Positions 1 through 8,307 of a DNA stretch of 15,452 nt are shown in pieces. Where the stretch lies: positions 1 to 15,452 of the forward strand of contig CALFYS010000037.1 in assembly GCA_937952245.1 (NCBI GenBank). The letters are read 5' to 3'. The first letter of the stretch is position 1. Each line of letters begins with the position of its first letter. The notes below the pieces were generated by a model, which had not been told where the DNA came from, did no database searches, and was given only the letters and a program-made list of their open reading frames with translations. This DNA comes from an uncultured Alphaproteobacteria bacterium. GTDB lineage: Bacteria; Pseudomonadota; Alphaproteobacteria; Puniceispirillales; UBA1172. A program made the translations under genes and the position numbers.

Positions 1-1
1 A

Positions 2-1540
2 GGTGCTGCCATCAGATTGGCGGCGGGTTTTGCAAAAGATAAGATGTGTTTTAATGGCAGAATTGAAGCCCCTCAAATTCTAGAAAATGAAACCACCATT
101 GCTGAATGGGATTTTTCAAAAGACATTTCATCATTAACCGCCAAAGCCGTGATGGGCCCTGATTTGATCTTGAAAAACGCCCCCACCCGAGGGGTGACCG
201 GCCGGCAATGGGACGCGTCTGAATTTAGCTGGAAACATAAACCTGACCATTACGCGGCGATCCATTTTCATGATGATGATGTGTATGATTTTGATTGGGA
301 TTGTGATTTTGAATTTGTCGTGCCTGATGATATGCCGTCAGGTGTTTATGTCATGCGCATCCATGCTGACGGCAATGAAGATGCCATTCCGTTCTTTATT
401 TGCCCTGCGCTCAATCGCCCTAAATCTGATATTTGTGTGCTGGTTTCAACCTTCACCTATACGGTCTATGGCAATCATGCCCGCCCTGATTTCAGCCCAT
501 CATATCTAACCCGCATGAAAGAATGGGACGCGTACCCATATAATCCCGCGCAATATCCACATTATGGGTTATCGACTTATAACACGCATACCGATGGTTC
601 AGGCATTTGCCATGCTTCCCATAAACGAGTGCTGTTTAATTTAAGACCGGGATACATCACCTTTGGCGATGCTGAATGTTCTGGGTTGCGCCATTTCCAA
701 GCCGATAGCCATCTGCTGGCATGGCTTCATCATCAAAATATTGAATATGATCTCATTACCGATGATGAACTCGATCGTGATGGGGTTGAGGCGCTATCAT
801 CTTACAAGATGGTGTTAACAGGAAGCCATCCGGAATATCACACGTCCCAAATGCTTGATGCTTTGAAACAATATCGAGATGGTGGCGGTGGCTTGATCTA
901 TCTTGGGGGCAATGGGTTTTATTGGCGTATCGCGCGGCATGGTGAAGACCCATCACTGATCGAAATCAGACGGTCAGAAGATGGCCTGAGGGCATGGGCC
1001 GCTGAGCCTGGCGAATATTACAACGCGTTTGATGGCAGTTATGGCGGGTTATGGCGCCGCAATGGACGCCCGCCACAGCAATTGGTTGGCATTGGCTTTA
1101 CCGCCCAAGCCAATTTTGTCGGGATGCCCTATAAAAGAGTTTGCCACGACCCTGCATTTGATTGGGTCTTTAAAGGCATTGAAACCGATACTTTTGGCGA
1201 TTTTGGATTGAGCGGTAATGGCGCGGCTGGGTTTGAGCTGGATCGCTGTGATGAAAAATTAGACGAAGGTGAAGACATCACTATTCTGGCGCAGTCATTT
1301 GACAAAGACGGACAGTTCATCCTTGTGCCAGAAGAAATTCTCACCCATCTGACCAATCTTTCTGGCGGCCCCGAAGAACAGGTCAAACGCGCTGATATGG
1401 TTTATTTCAAAACAGCATCAGGTGGCCAAGTCTTTAGCGTTGGTTCCATCACCTTTTGCGGGTCATTGCCGTGGAATAATTTCGACAATAATGTTTCAAC
1501 CTTATTGCGCAATGTGATCACAAAGTTTCGGGGTGAATAA
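2..1540 (+). CDS. N,N-dimethylformamidase large-subunit-like hydrolase (5' partial)
   Basis: The reading frame is open from the left edge, with no ATG near the edge. The first alternative start, TTG at 17, has no clear ribosome site, so the true start is upstream. About 510 residues are visible, against roughly 760 in characterised DMFase large subunits, so this is the C-terminal two thirds. Family landmarks are FTYTVYGNH (452-478), the tyrosine of STYNTH (578-580), GSHPEY (821-838) and GGNGFYWR (near 906). Known DMFase hydrolyses dimethylformamide to dimethylamine and formate, using a mononuclear iron held by two tyrosines and one glutamate. Tyr 458-460, Tyr 578-580 and Glu 833-835 have about the right spacing to be those ligands, which is an inference from memory of the family. 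The substrate may be another amide. No small-subunit gene is visible, though it could lie to the left. It ends 12 bases from the convergent amidase stop. Confidence 0.8.
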   Translation, partial: GAAIRLAAGFAKDKMCFNGRIEAPQILENETTIAEWDFSKDISSLTAKAVMGPDLILKNAPTRGVTGRQWDASEFSWKHKPDHYAAIHFHDDDVYDFDWDCDFEFVVPDDMPSGVYVMRIHADGNEDAIPFFICPALNRPKSDICVLVSTFTYTVYGNHARPDFSPSYLTRMKEWDAYPYNPAQYPHYGLSTYNTHTDGSGICHASHKRVLFNLRPGYITFGDAECSGLRHFQADSHLLAWLHHQNIEYDLITDDELDRDGVEALSSYKMVLTGSHPEYHTSQMLDALKQYRDGGGGLIYLGGNGFYWRIARHGEDPSLIEIRRSEDGLRAWAAEPGEYYNAFDGSYGGLWRRNGRPPQQLVGIGFTAQANFVGMPYKRVCHDPAFDWVFKGIETDTFGDFGLSGNGAAGFELDRCDEKLDEGEDITILAQSFDKDGQFILVPEEILTHLTNLSGGPEEQVKRADMVYFKTASGGQVFSVGSITFCGSLPWNNFDNNVSTLLRNVITKFRGE

Positions 1541-1552
1541 GAAGGGTTTTGA

Positions 1553-2956
1553 TCACCCTAAATCAGGCAAACCAATTGGCGGCAGGTCTTTTTCAAGGGC
1601 TGCGCCAATTCTCAACACCATGGCTTCATCATGGGCGCGGCCAATGATTTGCAGGCTGGTGGGCAACCCGTTTTTATTCAAATCTATTGGCAGTGATAAC
1701 CCGCACATTTCAAGATAATTGAACGGGCGAGTAAAATAGCCCGGGGCAAACCCCTGATCAGCATCGGTAACTGCAGGCGCCACATCAACAATACTTGGGG
1801 TGACAAGCGCATCAAACCCCTGCCCCTCAAATCCATTCAAGGCCATTTCAAATTCAGCGATGCGGCGCTTTCGTTTCTCAATCTGTGTTGCGTATTCATG
1901 GCCAAGATGGGTTTTGCCCGACAGCATTCTTTTACGGACATCTTCATCCATGGGAAGGTTTAAATCTTCATAATACGAACCATGATTGGTATAGGCTTCG
2001 ACAGCGGTGATTAACCCGTTGTCATCGGCCAGTTCACCATAGGGAATGGGGTTGTGGAATGTCTCAATAACAGCCCCTAATGACGCCAACCGTTCAAGCG
2101 CCATGTCATAGGCGTTGAGAATATCTTGTGAGCATAATTGACGTTCTTCGGGGGTGATGCTGCCAAGCCTTAAACCCGCAACACCTTTATGCAATTGAGC
2201 ATACAAGCCTGTTCTTTGATTTAGGTTTTTGAGGATTTTCCAACCTTCTTGGCCATCCATCGCCTCAAACATAATGAGAGCATCTTCAACCGTTTGAGCA
2301 ATCGGCCCCGGGGTATCTAATGTTTGCGATAAAGGCATAATGCCATCTAATGGCAATCGATTGGCGGTGACCTTCAATCCAACAAGCCCACAAAAAGCAG
2401 CGGGAAGCCGAACTGACCCGCCGGTATCACTGCCAACACCGCAAACCGCCATTTTTGCGGCAACCGCCACAGCACTGCCCGATGACGACCCGCCGGGGAC
2501 ACGATGCGTATTCATATCCCATGGATTTTTAGGCGTGCCCATTTTCTGATTGGTTCCCCAACCACCAAAGGCGCATTCCACCGTTTTTGTCTTACCAAGG
2601 ATAATCCCGCCAGCTTCGATTAATCTGCTGACAACAGTCGATGTTTCGCCCGCAACATGATCAACCATCGCCGCCGACCCACACGTCGTCACCTTCCCCT
2701 GAACATGGAAAATATCTTTCAAGGCAAATGGGATGCCATGGAAAGGGCCGAGATCATAGCCTGATGATAACGCCTTTTCTGAAGCCAAAGCCATATTCAA
2801 GGCGGTTTCAGCCCATACTTCCTGATACGCCCCCAGATGGGAGTCATGGCTGAATATAGCATCAAGATAATGCTCAATAACCTGAACAGGGGATGCTTGG
2901 CCTTGACGGTAAGCTTTGCTGAGCCCTGAAATGGTATAAGTGGATGGTTTTGACAT
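1553..2956 (-). CDS. Amidase-signature family amidase
   Basis: A 467-residue cytoplasmic hydrolase of the amidase signature family (GatA/FAAH/malonamidase fold), which splits carboxamides to acid and ammonia or amine. The Ser-cisSer-Lys triad is complete: Lys80 in FALKDIF, Ser157 in GGSSSGSA and nucleophile Ser181 in GSDTGGSVRLPAAFCG. The 24-residue gap between the two serines equals that in FAAH. It is the last gene of the ABC transporter operon, 24 bases after the ATPase stop, which suggests that it acts on the imported compound or a product of it. An AGG about nine bases before the ATG serves as a modest ribosome site. It is probably not the GatA subunit of aminoacyl-tRNA amidotransferase, because gatB and gatC are absent and it sits with a transporter. 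The substrate is unknown. Confidence 0.88.
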   Translation of the reverse strand: MSKPSTYTISGLSKAYRQGQASPVQVIEHYLDAIFSHDSHLGAYQEVWAETALNMALASEKALSSGYDLGPFHGIPFALKDIFHVQGKVTTCGSAAMVDHVAGETSTVVSRLIEAGGIILGKTKTVECAFGGWGTNQKMGTPKNPWDMNTHRVPGGSSSGSAVAVAAKMAVCGVGSDTGGSVRLPAAFCGLVGLKVTANRLPLDGIMPLSQTLDTPGPIAQTVEDALIMFEAMDGQEGWKILKNLNQRTGLYAQLHKGVAGLRLGSITPEERQLCSQDILNAYDMALERLASLGAVIETFHNPIPYGELADDNGLITAVEAYTNHGSYYEDLNLPMDEDVRKRMLSGKTHLGHEYATQIEKRKRRIAEFEMALNGFEGQGFDALVTPSIVDVAPAVTDADQGFAPGYFTRPFNYLEMCGLSLPIDLNKNGLPTSLQIIGRAHDEAMVLRIGAALEKDLPPIGLPDLG

Positions 2957-2980
2957 TTCGCTGTACCTATCCCCAAAAAG

Positions 2981-4612
2981 TTACGAATTTACTTTGCTGA
3001 AATGCCAATCCTTTCCCGGAATAGCGGCCAATAATGCCTTAGTGTATTCATGCTTAGGGTTTGCAAAAAGTTTAGCCGTGGGGCCCACTTCAATGACTTT
3101 GCCATATTGCATGACGGCCACTTGATCACATACCTGTGCGGCCACCCGCAAATCATGGGTGATGAACAGCATGGATAAATCCATCTGTTTTCGGATTTTA
3201 TCCAGCAATTCTAAAATCTGCGCCTGAATGGAAACATCAAGGGCTGAAACAGGTTCATCAGCAACAAGAATATCTGGCTTTAGCGCAAGGGCACGCGCGA
3301 TCCCAATCCGTTGCCGTTGCCCCCCAGAAAATTCATGGGGGAAGCGATCAAAAGACTTGTTGTCCAGGCCAACAATATCAAGCAATTCGCGGGTATTGGC
3401 ATGGGCTTCATCTTTATCCACGCCTTGCAGAATTGGCCCTTGGGAAATAATGTCACCAACGCGTGACCTTGGGTTAAGCGACGCAAACGGATCTTGGAAA
3501 ACCATTTGGATGCGATTGCGATAAGCCCGCATATTGTTGCGGTTTAATTTAGAAATATCGACGCCATCAAGTTCAATCTGGCCTTGATCACTTTCCATCA
3601 ATTTGATGATACAGCGCGCGAGCGTGGATTTACCTGAACCACTTTCACCAACAATGCCGAGGGTTTCCCCTTTACGAAGCTCAACATTGACCTCACGAAC
3701 GGCTTTGACCTCACGGCCAGTCTTACCCAGACCAAAAAAACTGATGCCAGAGCCGAACGATTTACTCACTTCATCTGTTTTCAGGACAATATCATCTGAA
3801 CGTTTGCGGGCTTTCCGAGGGTTCAACTTCGGAATAGCGGCAATCAATGATTTGGTATAAGGATGTTGCGGTTTGTTCAGCACTTGTTTGGCTGTTCCTG
3901 TTTCAACAATTTTACCTTCCTGCATCACCACAACACGATCAGCAATATCAGCCACGACACCAAAATCATGGGTGATAAAGAGAACGCCAGTATCCAGCCT
4001 TTTCTGCATATTCTTGATCAAATCAAGAATTTGCGCTTGGGTGGTTACATCAAGCGCGGTGGTGGGTTCATCAGCGATCAAAATCTTTGGCCCAAGGGCA
4101 AGCGCCATGGCGATCATCGCCCGCTGTCTTTGTCCGCCAGAAAGCTCATGCGGATAGGCGTTAATGATTTGATGCGGATCAGGTAAATTCACATCTTCCA
4201 TCAATTGGATGGCTTTTTCGGCGCGTTCCTTCTTGCTCATTGAAACATGGTAGCGGAAAATCTCATCAACCTGATCACCGATGGACATCACAGGGTTCAG
4301 CGCTGTCATGGGCTCTTGGAAGATCATGGAGATTTCACTGCCTCTGATGCCGCGCAAACGTTCAGCGCTTACTTTTGTGACATCTTCGCCATTAAAATTA
4401 ATCGCCCCACTGCCAACACGCACATGAGGGGCGGGCAAAAGCCCCATCACCGCCCGCGCCGTCAGTGACTTGCCTGATCCACTTTCACCCACAATACAGA
4501 CGGTTTCACCAGCGTGTAATTGAAGGCTTGCGCCTTGAACAGCATAGTCACGATCTGAGCCTTCAGGCAGCAATATAGAAAGGTCATCAATGGATAAAAG
4601 TAAGTTTTTCAT
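2981..4612 (-). CDS. Peptide/opine-type ABC transporter, fused double ATPase
   Basis: A 543-residue fusion of the two ATPase subunits (DppD-like, then DppF-like) that power an oligopeptide/nickel-class importer at the inner face of the membrane. Domain 1 has Walker A GESGSGKS (42-49), LSGGQ (157-161), Walker B ILIADEP with catalytic Glu182, and His215. Domain 2 has Walker A at 322-329, FSGGQ (428-432), VADEP with Glu453, and His486. Both sites therefore look catalytically competent. Each half ends in the family's C-terminal extension: HPYTKSLIAAIP at 250-261 and the variant HEYTKALLAAIP at 521-532. The start codon overlaps the stop of the upstream permease gene by four bases (ATGA), indicating translational coupling. 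Fused ATPases of this type (YejF/GsiA-like) are common in proteobacteria. Confidence 0.95.
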   Translation of the reverse strand: MKNLLLSIDDLSILLPEGSDRDYAVQGASLQLHAGETVCIVGESGSGKSLTARAVMGLLPAPHVRVGSGAINFNGEDVTKVSAERLRGIRGSEISMIFQEPMTALNPVMSIGDQVDEIFRYHVSMSKKERAEKAIQLMEDVNLPDPHQIINAYPHELSGGQRQRAMIAMALALGPKILIADEPTTALDVTTQAQILDLIKNMQKRLDTGVLFITHDFGVVADIADRVVVMQEGKIVETGTAKQVLNKPQHPYTKSLIAAIPKLNPRKARKRSDDIVLKTDEVSKSFGSGISFFGLGKTGREVKAVREVNVELRKGETLGIVGESGSGKSTLARCIIKLMESDQGQIELDGVDISKLNRNNMRAYRNRIQMVFQDPFASLNPRSRVGDIISQGPILQGVDKDEAHANTRELLDIVGLDNKSFDRFPHEFSGGQRQRIGIARALALKPDILVADEPVSALDVSIQAQILELLDKIRKQMDLSMLFITHDLRVAAQVCDQVAVMQYGKVIEVGPTAKLFANPKHEYTKALLAAIPGKDWHFSKVNS

Positions 4613-5442
4613 TGGCGTTCCTTCAGGCGAGGATTAAGGGCATCATTAAGCCCCTCACCAACCAGATTAATGGCCAGTACAGTAATAAGAATGGCGATAC
4701 CAGGGAATGTGCAGACCCACCACGCCGAACGAAGCATGGTGCGGCCAGCGCCAATTTGGAAGCCCCAGCTCATGATATTAGGATCACCTAGACCAAGGAA
4801 GGCGAGACCACTTTCAATCAAAATTGCTGTCGCCACCATCAGTGAGCCAATCACAATAATTGGGCTCAGGCAGTTGGGAAGAATTTCCCGCAACATAATC
4901 CTTAAATCCCCCATCCCAAGGGTGTGACAAGCCTGAACAAATTCACGGTTCTTAAGGGAAAGAAATTCACCCCGAACAAGCCGCGCAACACCCGGCCATG
5001 ACACAACAGCAATAGCAATCACAATGCTTGAAATTGAAGGCTTCATGATAGCCACAAGCAAAATCGCAAAAATAAAGGAAGGAATTGTCTGAAAAATTTC
5101 AGTAACACGCATCAGAATATCATCAATCCTACCGCCGTAATATCCGGCAAAAGCACCAAAAAAGATGCCAATGAAGATGGAAACAAGCGTTGCGATCAAC
5201 CCGATTAGTAATGATGTTTTGGCACCATGGACAATGCCAGAAGCAACATCACGCCCCAAGGAATCGCTGCCAAGAAGGAAGCCATTTTCAAACGGACCTG
5301 ACAATGGTCTGCCGACCAAACGAAATGGATCTTCTGGGTAGAACAAACTGGCGGTTGCGGCCATCACAAGAATAACAGCAATGATGAACAAACCTAAAAC
5401 CGCCATTCGGTTTCTTTTATATCTGCTCCAAAAATCAGCCAT
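4609..5442 (-). CDS. ABC transporter permease, DppC/OppC-like
   Basis: A 277-residue inner-membrane permease of the binding-protein-dependent class. The N-terminus (FWSRYKRNRMAVLGL) is the typical OppC N-terminal segment leading into the first membrane helix. About five further hydrophobic helices follow. The cytoplasmic EAA-type loop that contacts the ATPase is near REFVQACHTLGMGD, followed by ILPNCLSPIIV. FLGLGDPN and the C-terminal LNDALNPRLK are also typical of this subunit. It pairs with the DppB-like permease, whose stop lies one base before this start, and its own stop overlaps the ATPase start. The substrate class cannot be decided from the permease. Confidence 0.95.
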   Translation of the reverse strand: MADFWSRYKRNRMAVLGLFIIAVILVMAATASLFYPEDPFRLVGRPLSGPFENGFLLGSDSLGRDVASGIVHGAKTSLLIGLIATLVSIFIGIFFGAFAGYYGGRIDDILMRVTEIFQTIPSFIFAILLVAIMKPSISSIVIAIAVVSWPGVARLVRGEFLSLKNREFVQACHTLGMGDLRIMLREILPNCLSPIIVIGSLMVATAILIESGLAFLGLGDPNIMSWGFQIGAGRTMLRSAWWVCTFPGIAILITVLAINLVGEGLNDALNPRLKERQ

Positions 5443-5443
5443 A

Positions 5444-6430
5444 TCAATTCACCTCAATTCTTGGGTCGAGGAAGCAGTAAATAATATCCACAATAAGATT
5501 TACAGCGACGACAAGGATTGATGAAAGCAAGAAAATCCCCAACAGAAGGTTAAGGTCTCTTGCGAATAAAGATTCAAAGGCCAGCATCCCCAGTCCCGGC
5601 CAAGCAAAGACTGATTCAACGATGACCGACCCACCGATCAACGCGCCAACCTGCACCCCAGCCATGGTCACGACAGGCAACAACGCGTTTCTAAGCACGT
5701 GAACAAAGGTAATCCGACGTTCGGTAAGGCCTTTAGCGCGCGCCGTCACAACGTAATCTTGCCCATATTGTTCAAGCATTGATGCCCGCATCATTCGTGT
5801 GTAAAGCGCAAGATAGAATAATGACAGAGTGATGGTCGGCAAGACGAGGTGATGGGCAATATCCACAACACGGTCCCAGCCTTCATAAAAGGCAGCGACA
5901 TTTTCCATGCCGCTTGTTGGGAACCACCCCAATTGCAATGAAAACACAACAATCATCATCAGCCCCACCCAGAAAAGTGGCGTCGCATAGGTAATAAGCG
6001 CGAATACTGTGATCACAGCATCTTTCCAAGTGTTCAAGCGCATTGCCGCCAACAGACCCAGCAAAATGCCAAAACCAACAGCAAGAATAATAGTGCTGGT
6101 CATTAACAATGCGGTGGCACTGAAACGATCAAAGATCAGCTCATTAACCGGCATATCGTGACGGAACGAATAGCCTAGATCGAGCGTAACCACATTTTTA
6201 AGATAAACCATGAGTTGGACAGGAAGAGGTTGATCCAACCCGAATTTTTTTCTCAACTCAGCCATATATTCTGGCGTCGCTGAACCTGCTTCACCGGCCA
6301 ACACATCAACCGCGTCACCTTCGGCCATGTTCAATAAGAAAAAGTTAATAACGACAATTGCTAAAATGATGGGAACGCCCTGAACAAGACGTTTCACCAC
6401 ATATTTCATAATTTTATTTGATCGAGCCAT
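5444..6430 (-). CDS. ABC transporter permease, DppB/OppB-like
   Basis: A 328-residue permease with about six membrane helices (first near 15-35, then from about 105 onward). It has the OppB-type periplasmic segment after helix 1 (LRKKFGLDQPLPVQ, then LGYSFR) and an EAA-like loop (YVVTARAKGLTERR) followed by HVLRNALLPVVT. It forms the translocation pore with the DppC-like partner encoded just downstream. The start is uncertain: the second methionine (ATG at 6409) gives MKYVVKRLVQGVP, the usual N-terminus of this family, but neither start has a good Shine-Dalgarno sequence. The gene is 87 bases downstream of the binding-protein gene, with a strong hairpin in that gap, so its expression may be lower than that of the binding protein. 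Confidence 0.94.
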   Translation of the reverse strand: MARSNKIMKYVVKRLVQGVPIILAIVVINFFLLNMAEGDAVDVLAGEAGSATPEYMAELRKKFGLDQPLPVQLMVYLKNVVTLDLGYSFRHDMPVNELIFDRFSATALLMTSTIILAVGFGILLGLLAAMRLNTWKDAVITVFALITYATPLFWVGLMMIVVFSLQLGWFPTSGMENVAAFYEGWDRVVDIAHHLVLPTITLSLFYLALYTRMMRASMLEQYGQDYVVTARAKGLTERRITFVHVLRNALLPVVTMAGVQVGALIGGSVIVESVFAWPGLGMLAFESLFARDLNLLLGIFLLSSILVVAVNLIVDIIYCFLDPRIEVN

Positions 6431-6469
6431 TTGGAAATAAAATCGCTAAAGTTTGAAAAAGAATGGGTA

Positions 6470-6499
6470 TCTTGGGTCGAGAATACACCCGACCCAAGA
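6470..6499 (-). promoter_or_regulatory. Intercistronic stem-loop between binding-protein and permease genes
   Basis: A perfect 10-bp inverted repeat (TCTTGGGTCG / CGACCCAAGA) encloses a 10-base loop. It lies 18 bases after the binding-protein stop and 39 bases before the permease start. On the transcribed strand a short run of five T follows about nine bases later, which is too distant for a classical strong terminator. Hairpins in this position are known in many binding-protein transporter operons, where they protect the upstream message or stop part of the transcription, giving excess binding protein. That role here is inference. Confidence 0.7.
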
Positions 6500-6517
6500 C
6501 AATGTTTCTATTCCAGA

Positions 6518-8101
6518 TTAGTCCAGATACGCTTCTCTGAACGAACCGTAGGCACCCATAGCAGACCCGTAAGCACCTTTTAATTTGGTGTTGTAAACGG
6601 TCAGGAACTCAAGTTCGAACAAGTTTACGACAGGCATATCATTGGCCAGAATCGTCTGGATTTCCTTGTATGTTGCTGTCCGCTTTGCGGCATCAGGTTC
6701 TTTTGAACCGGAATCCAACAGCGCATCCAAGGTGGAGTTGCTGTAACGTGAAGAGTTCACGAAATGCGTACCCTGACGAATTTGGTTGGTGCCGTAATGA
6801 CGATGCACACCAAGCACTGGATCAGGCAACTGGTAGAAATAGTTCACATTCATCTCAAAATCGTAGTTGTGATAAACGCGCTTCAACCAAGTTGGGACGT
6901 CTTCATAACGAAGATCAAGCTGAATACCAATGTCGCCCATGGCTTGCTTGAGGTATTCACCAGCACGACGCCAGTCTTCACCGTAAGGAATGATGTCAAG
7001 GGTGGCCTTCATCCGAACACCATTGCCATCTTTCGCATAACCAGCCTTATCAAGGATAGCGTTTGCGGCATCCACATCACCACGTTCTGGGTAGTTTGCC
7101 ATTTTAGCGTGCAGATTGGTGGCGCTGAAGTTACTGCTCAACGCGCTTGTTGCAGGCTTCCCATAACCGAAGAAAATCGTATCAATCATGAAACGACGAT
7201 CAATGGCGGTCGAAATAGCCCGGCGGATAGCCGGATCAACAAATGGACCTTCTTTGGTGTTGAATTCAATCAACGCCATTGGGTTAATCATTGAATAACC
7301 ATCAGTGGTGACGTCAATATCATCACGTTCTTTCAGGCGCACAGCATCAATATTCGGCACAGCATTATAGGCCGCGTAAAGAACTTCACCATTTTCCATG
7401 GCGGCGGTACGTGTTGAGGCATCAGGAATAAAACGCCCTACGATACGGTCAAGGTAAGGCAAGCCTTCCTGCCAGTAGTTTTCATTTTTATCCAAACGAA
7501 TGTACTGACCCTTTTTCCATTCAACAAATTTAAATGGACCTGTACCCACTGGCTTATTGGCAAGTGGTGCTGACTTCACATCCTGACCTTCAAGAAGGTG
7601 CTTTGGCACCATTGGTGATTCATACGCTGAGAACGAGCGCATCATATATGGTGCTGGGTTATCAAGATTGAAGATAGCGGTATGAGCATCTGGTGTATCA
7701 ATGCTGCTCACTTCTCTGAATGAGTTTGGTCCACGTGGGTGAACCTTTTTCAGCACTTCAAGAATGGTAAATTTCACATCAGCAGAGGTGAAAGGCTTAC
7801 CATCATGCCATTCAACGCCTTTACGCAGTTTAAACGTTACCGTTTTACCATCAGCGCTCATTGAATAGCTTTCAGCAAGAATTGGGATCATCTTGCCGTC
7901 ATTATCATAGTCAAAAAGCCCTTCATAAATTTTGGGCATAACAAGACCAATTGGCCCTGATGTTGAGACATATGATGCTAATGTTGGTGGTTCCGGTTGA
8001 ACCAAGAAAGAGAGTGTTCCTCCATAATTTTCAGCTTTCGCTGCAAAGGCACTAACCATCAAGGATCCAGCCATGAACATAGTTGCGAAAACTTTTTTCA
8101 T
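6518..8101 (-). CDS. Periplasmic solute-binding protein, peptide/opine family (SBP_bac_5)
   Basis: A 527-residue extracellular binding protein of family 5, which delivers peptides, opines or related nitrogen compounds to the membrane permeases. The N-terminus has a clear Sec signal peptide (MKK, then a hydrophobic core to about residue 20) with likely cleavage after AKA near residue 23. There is no lipobox cysteine, so it should be soluble in the periplasm. Family motifs include KLRKGVEWHDGKPFTSADV, VGTGPFKFVEWKKG, and RRAISTAIDRRFM in the second lobe. The start is supported by a strong ribosome site, GGAGGA (8107-8112), five bases before the ATG. It is the first gene of the operon that continues to the amidase. 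Family 5 proteins also carry nickel-chelates, haem, glutathione and opines, so the ligand is open. Confidence 0.93.
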   Translation of the reverse strand: MKKVFATMFMAGSLMVSAFAAKAENYGGTLSFLVQPEPPTLASYVSTSGPIGLVMPKIYEGLFDYDNDGKMIPILAESYSMSADGKTVTFKLRKGVEWHDGKPFTSADVKFTILEVLKKVHPRGPNSFREVSSIDTPDAHTAIFNLDNPAPYMMRSFSAYESPMVPKHLLEGQDVKSAPLANKPVGTGPFKFVEWKKGQYIRLDKNENYWQEGLPYLDRIVGRFIPDASTRTAAMENGEVLYAAYNAVPNIDAVRLKERDDIDVTTDGYSMINPMALIEFNTKEGPFVDPAIRRAISTAIDRRFMIDTIFFGYGKPATSALSSNFSATNLHAKMANYPERGDVDAANAILDKAGYAKDGNGVRMKATLDIIPYGEDWRRAGEYLKQAMGDIGIQLDLRYEDVPTWLKRVYHNYDFEMNVNYFYQLPDPVLGVHRHYGTNQIRQGTHFVNSSRYSNSTLDALLDSGSKEPDAAKRTATYKEIQTILANDMPVVNLFELEFLTVYNTKLKGAYGSAMGAYGSFREAYLD

Positions 8102-8207
8102 GATATTCCTCCAATGTTTATTTTATGCATTATTTATTCAGGCCTCTTTTGAGCCATTACAAAAATGATACATGAAAAAACAGCATTGGGTAGTATTTTT
8201 TGGTGGA

Positions 8208-8236
8208 ATTACATTTTCAGAACATCAATGCGCCAA
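8208..8236 (-). promoter_or_regulatory. Candidate promoter of the transporter-amidase operon
   Basis: Read on the minus strand, TTGGCG (8236-8231) and TGTAAT (8213-8208) are separated by 17 bases, resembling sigma-70 -35 (4 of 6) and -10 (5 of 6) boxes. It lies in the 206-base gap between the oxidoreductase stop and the binding-protein start and would give a leader of about 100 bases. The rest of the gap shows no open frame and no convincing terminator, so read-through from the oxidoreductase gene is also possible. Confidence 0.3.
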
Positions 8237-8307
8237 CAAAGCCCTTTTCCAAAGCATTGTATTTTAATACCTTTTTTAGGGAATGATGATGGGCAAAATT
8301 GATGCGC

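Noticed and set aside
1530..1559. Inverted repeat GGGTGA/TCACCC spanning the convergent stops of the DMFase-like and amidase genes, as a possible bidirectional terminator
   Set aside because: The stem is only six base pairs with a 16-base loop, and no T run follows on either strand.
3863..4186. A plus-strand frame of 107 residues opposite the ATPase gene
   Set aside because: It is antisense to conserved ATPase motifs and its composition is that of a reverse-strand shadow.
6764..7294. A 176-residue open frame on the plus strand opposite the solute-binding protein gene
   Set aside because: It lies fully antisense to a well-recognised gene, has no ribosome site and no family motif; it is a shadow frame.
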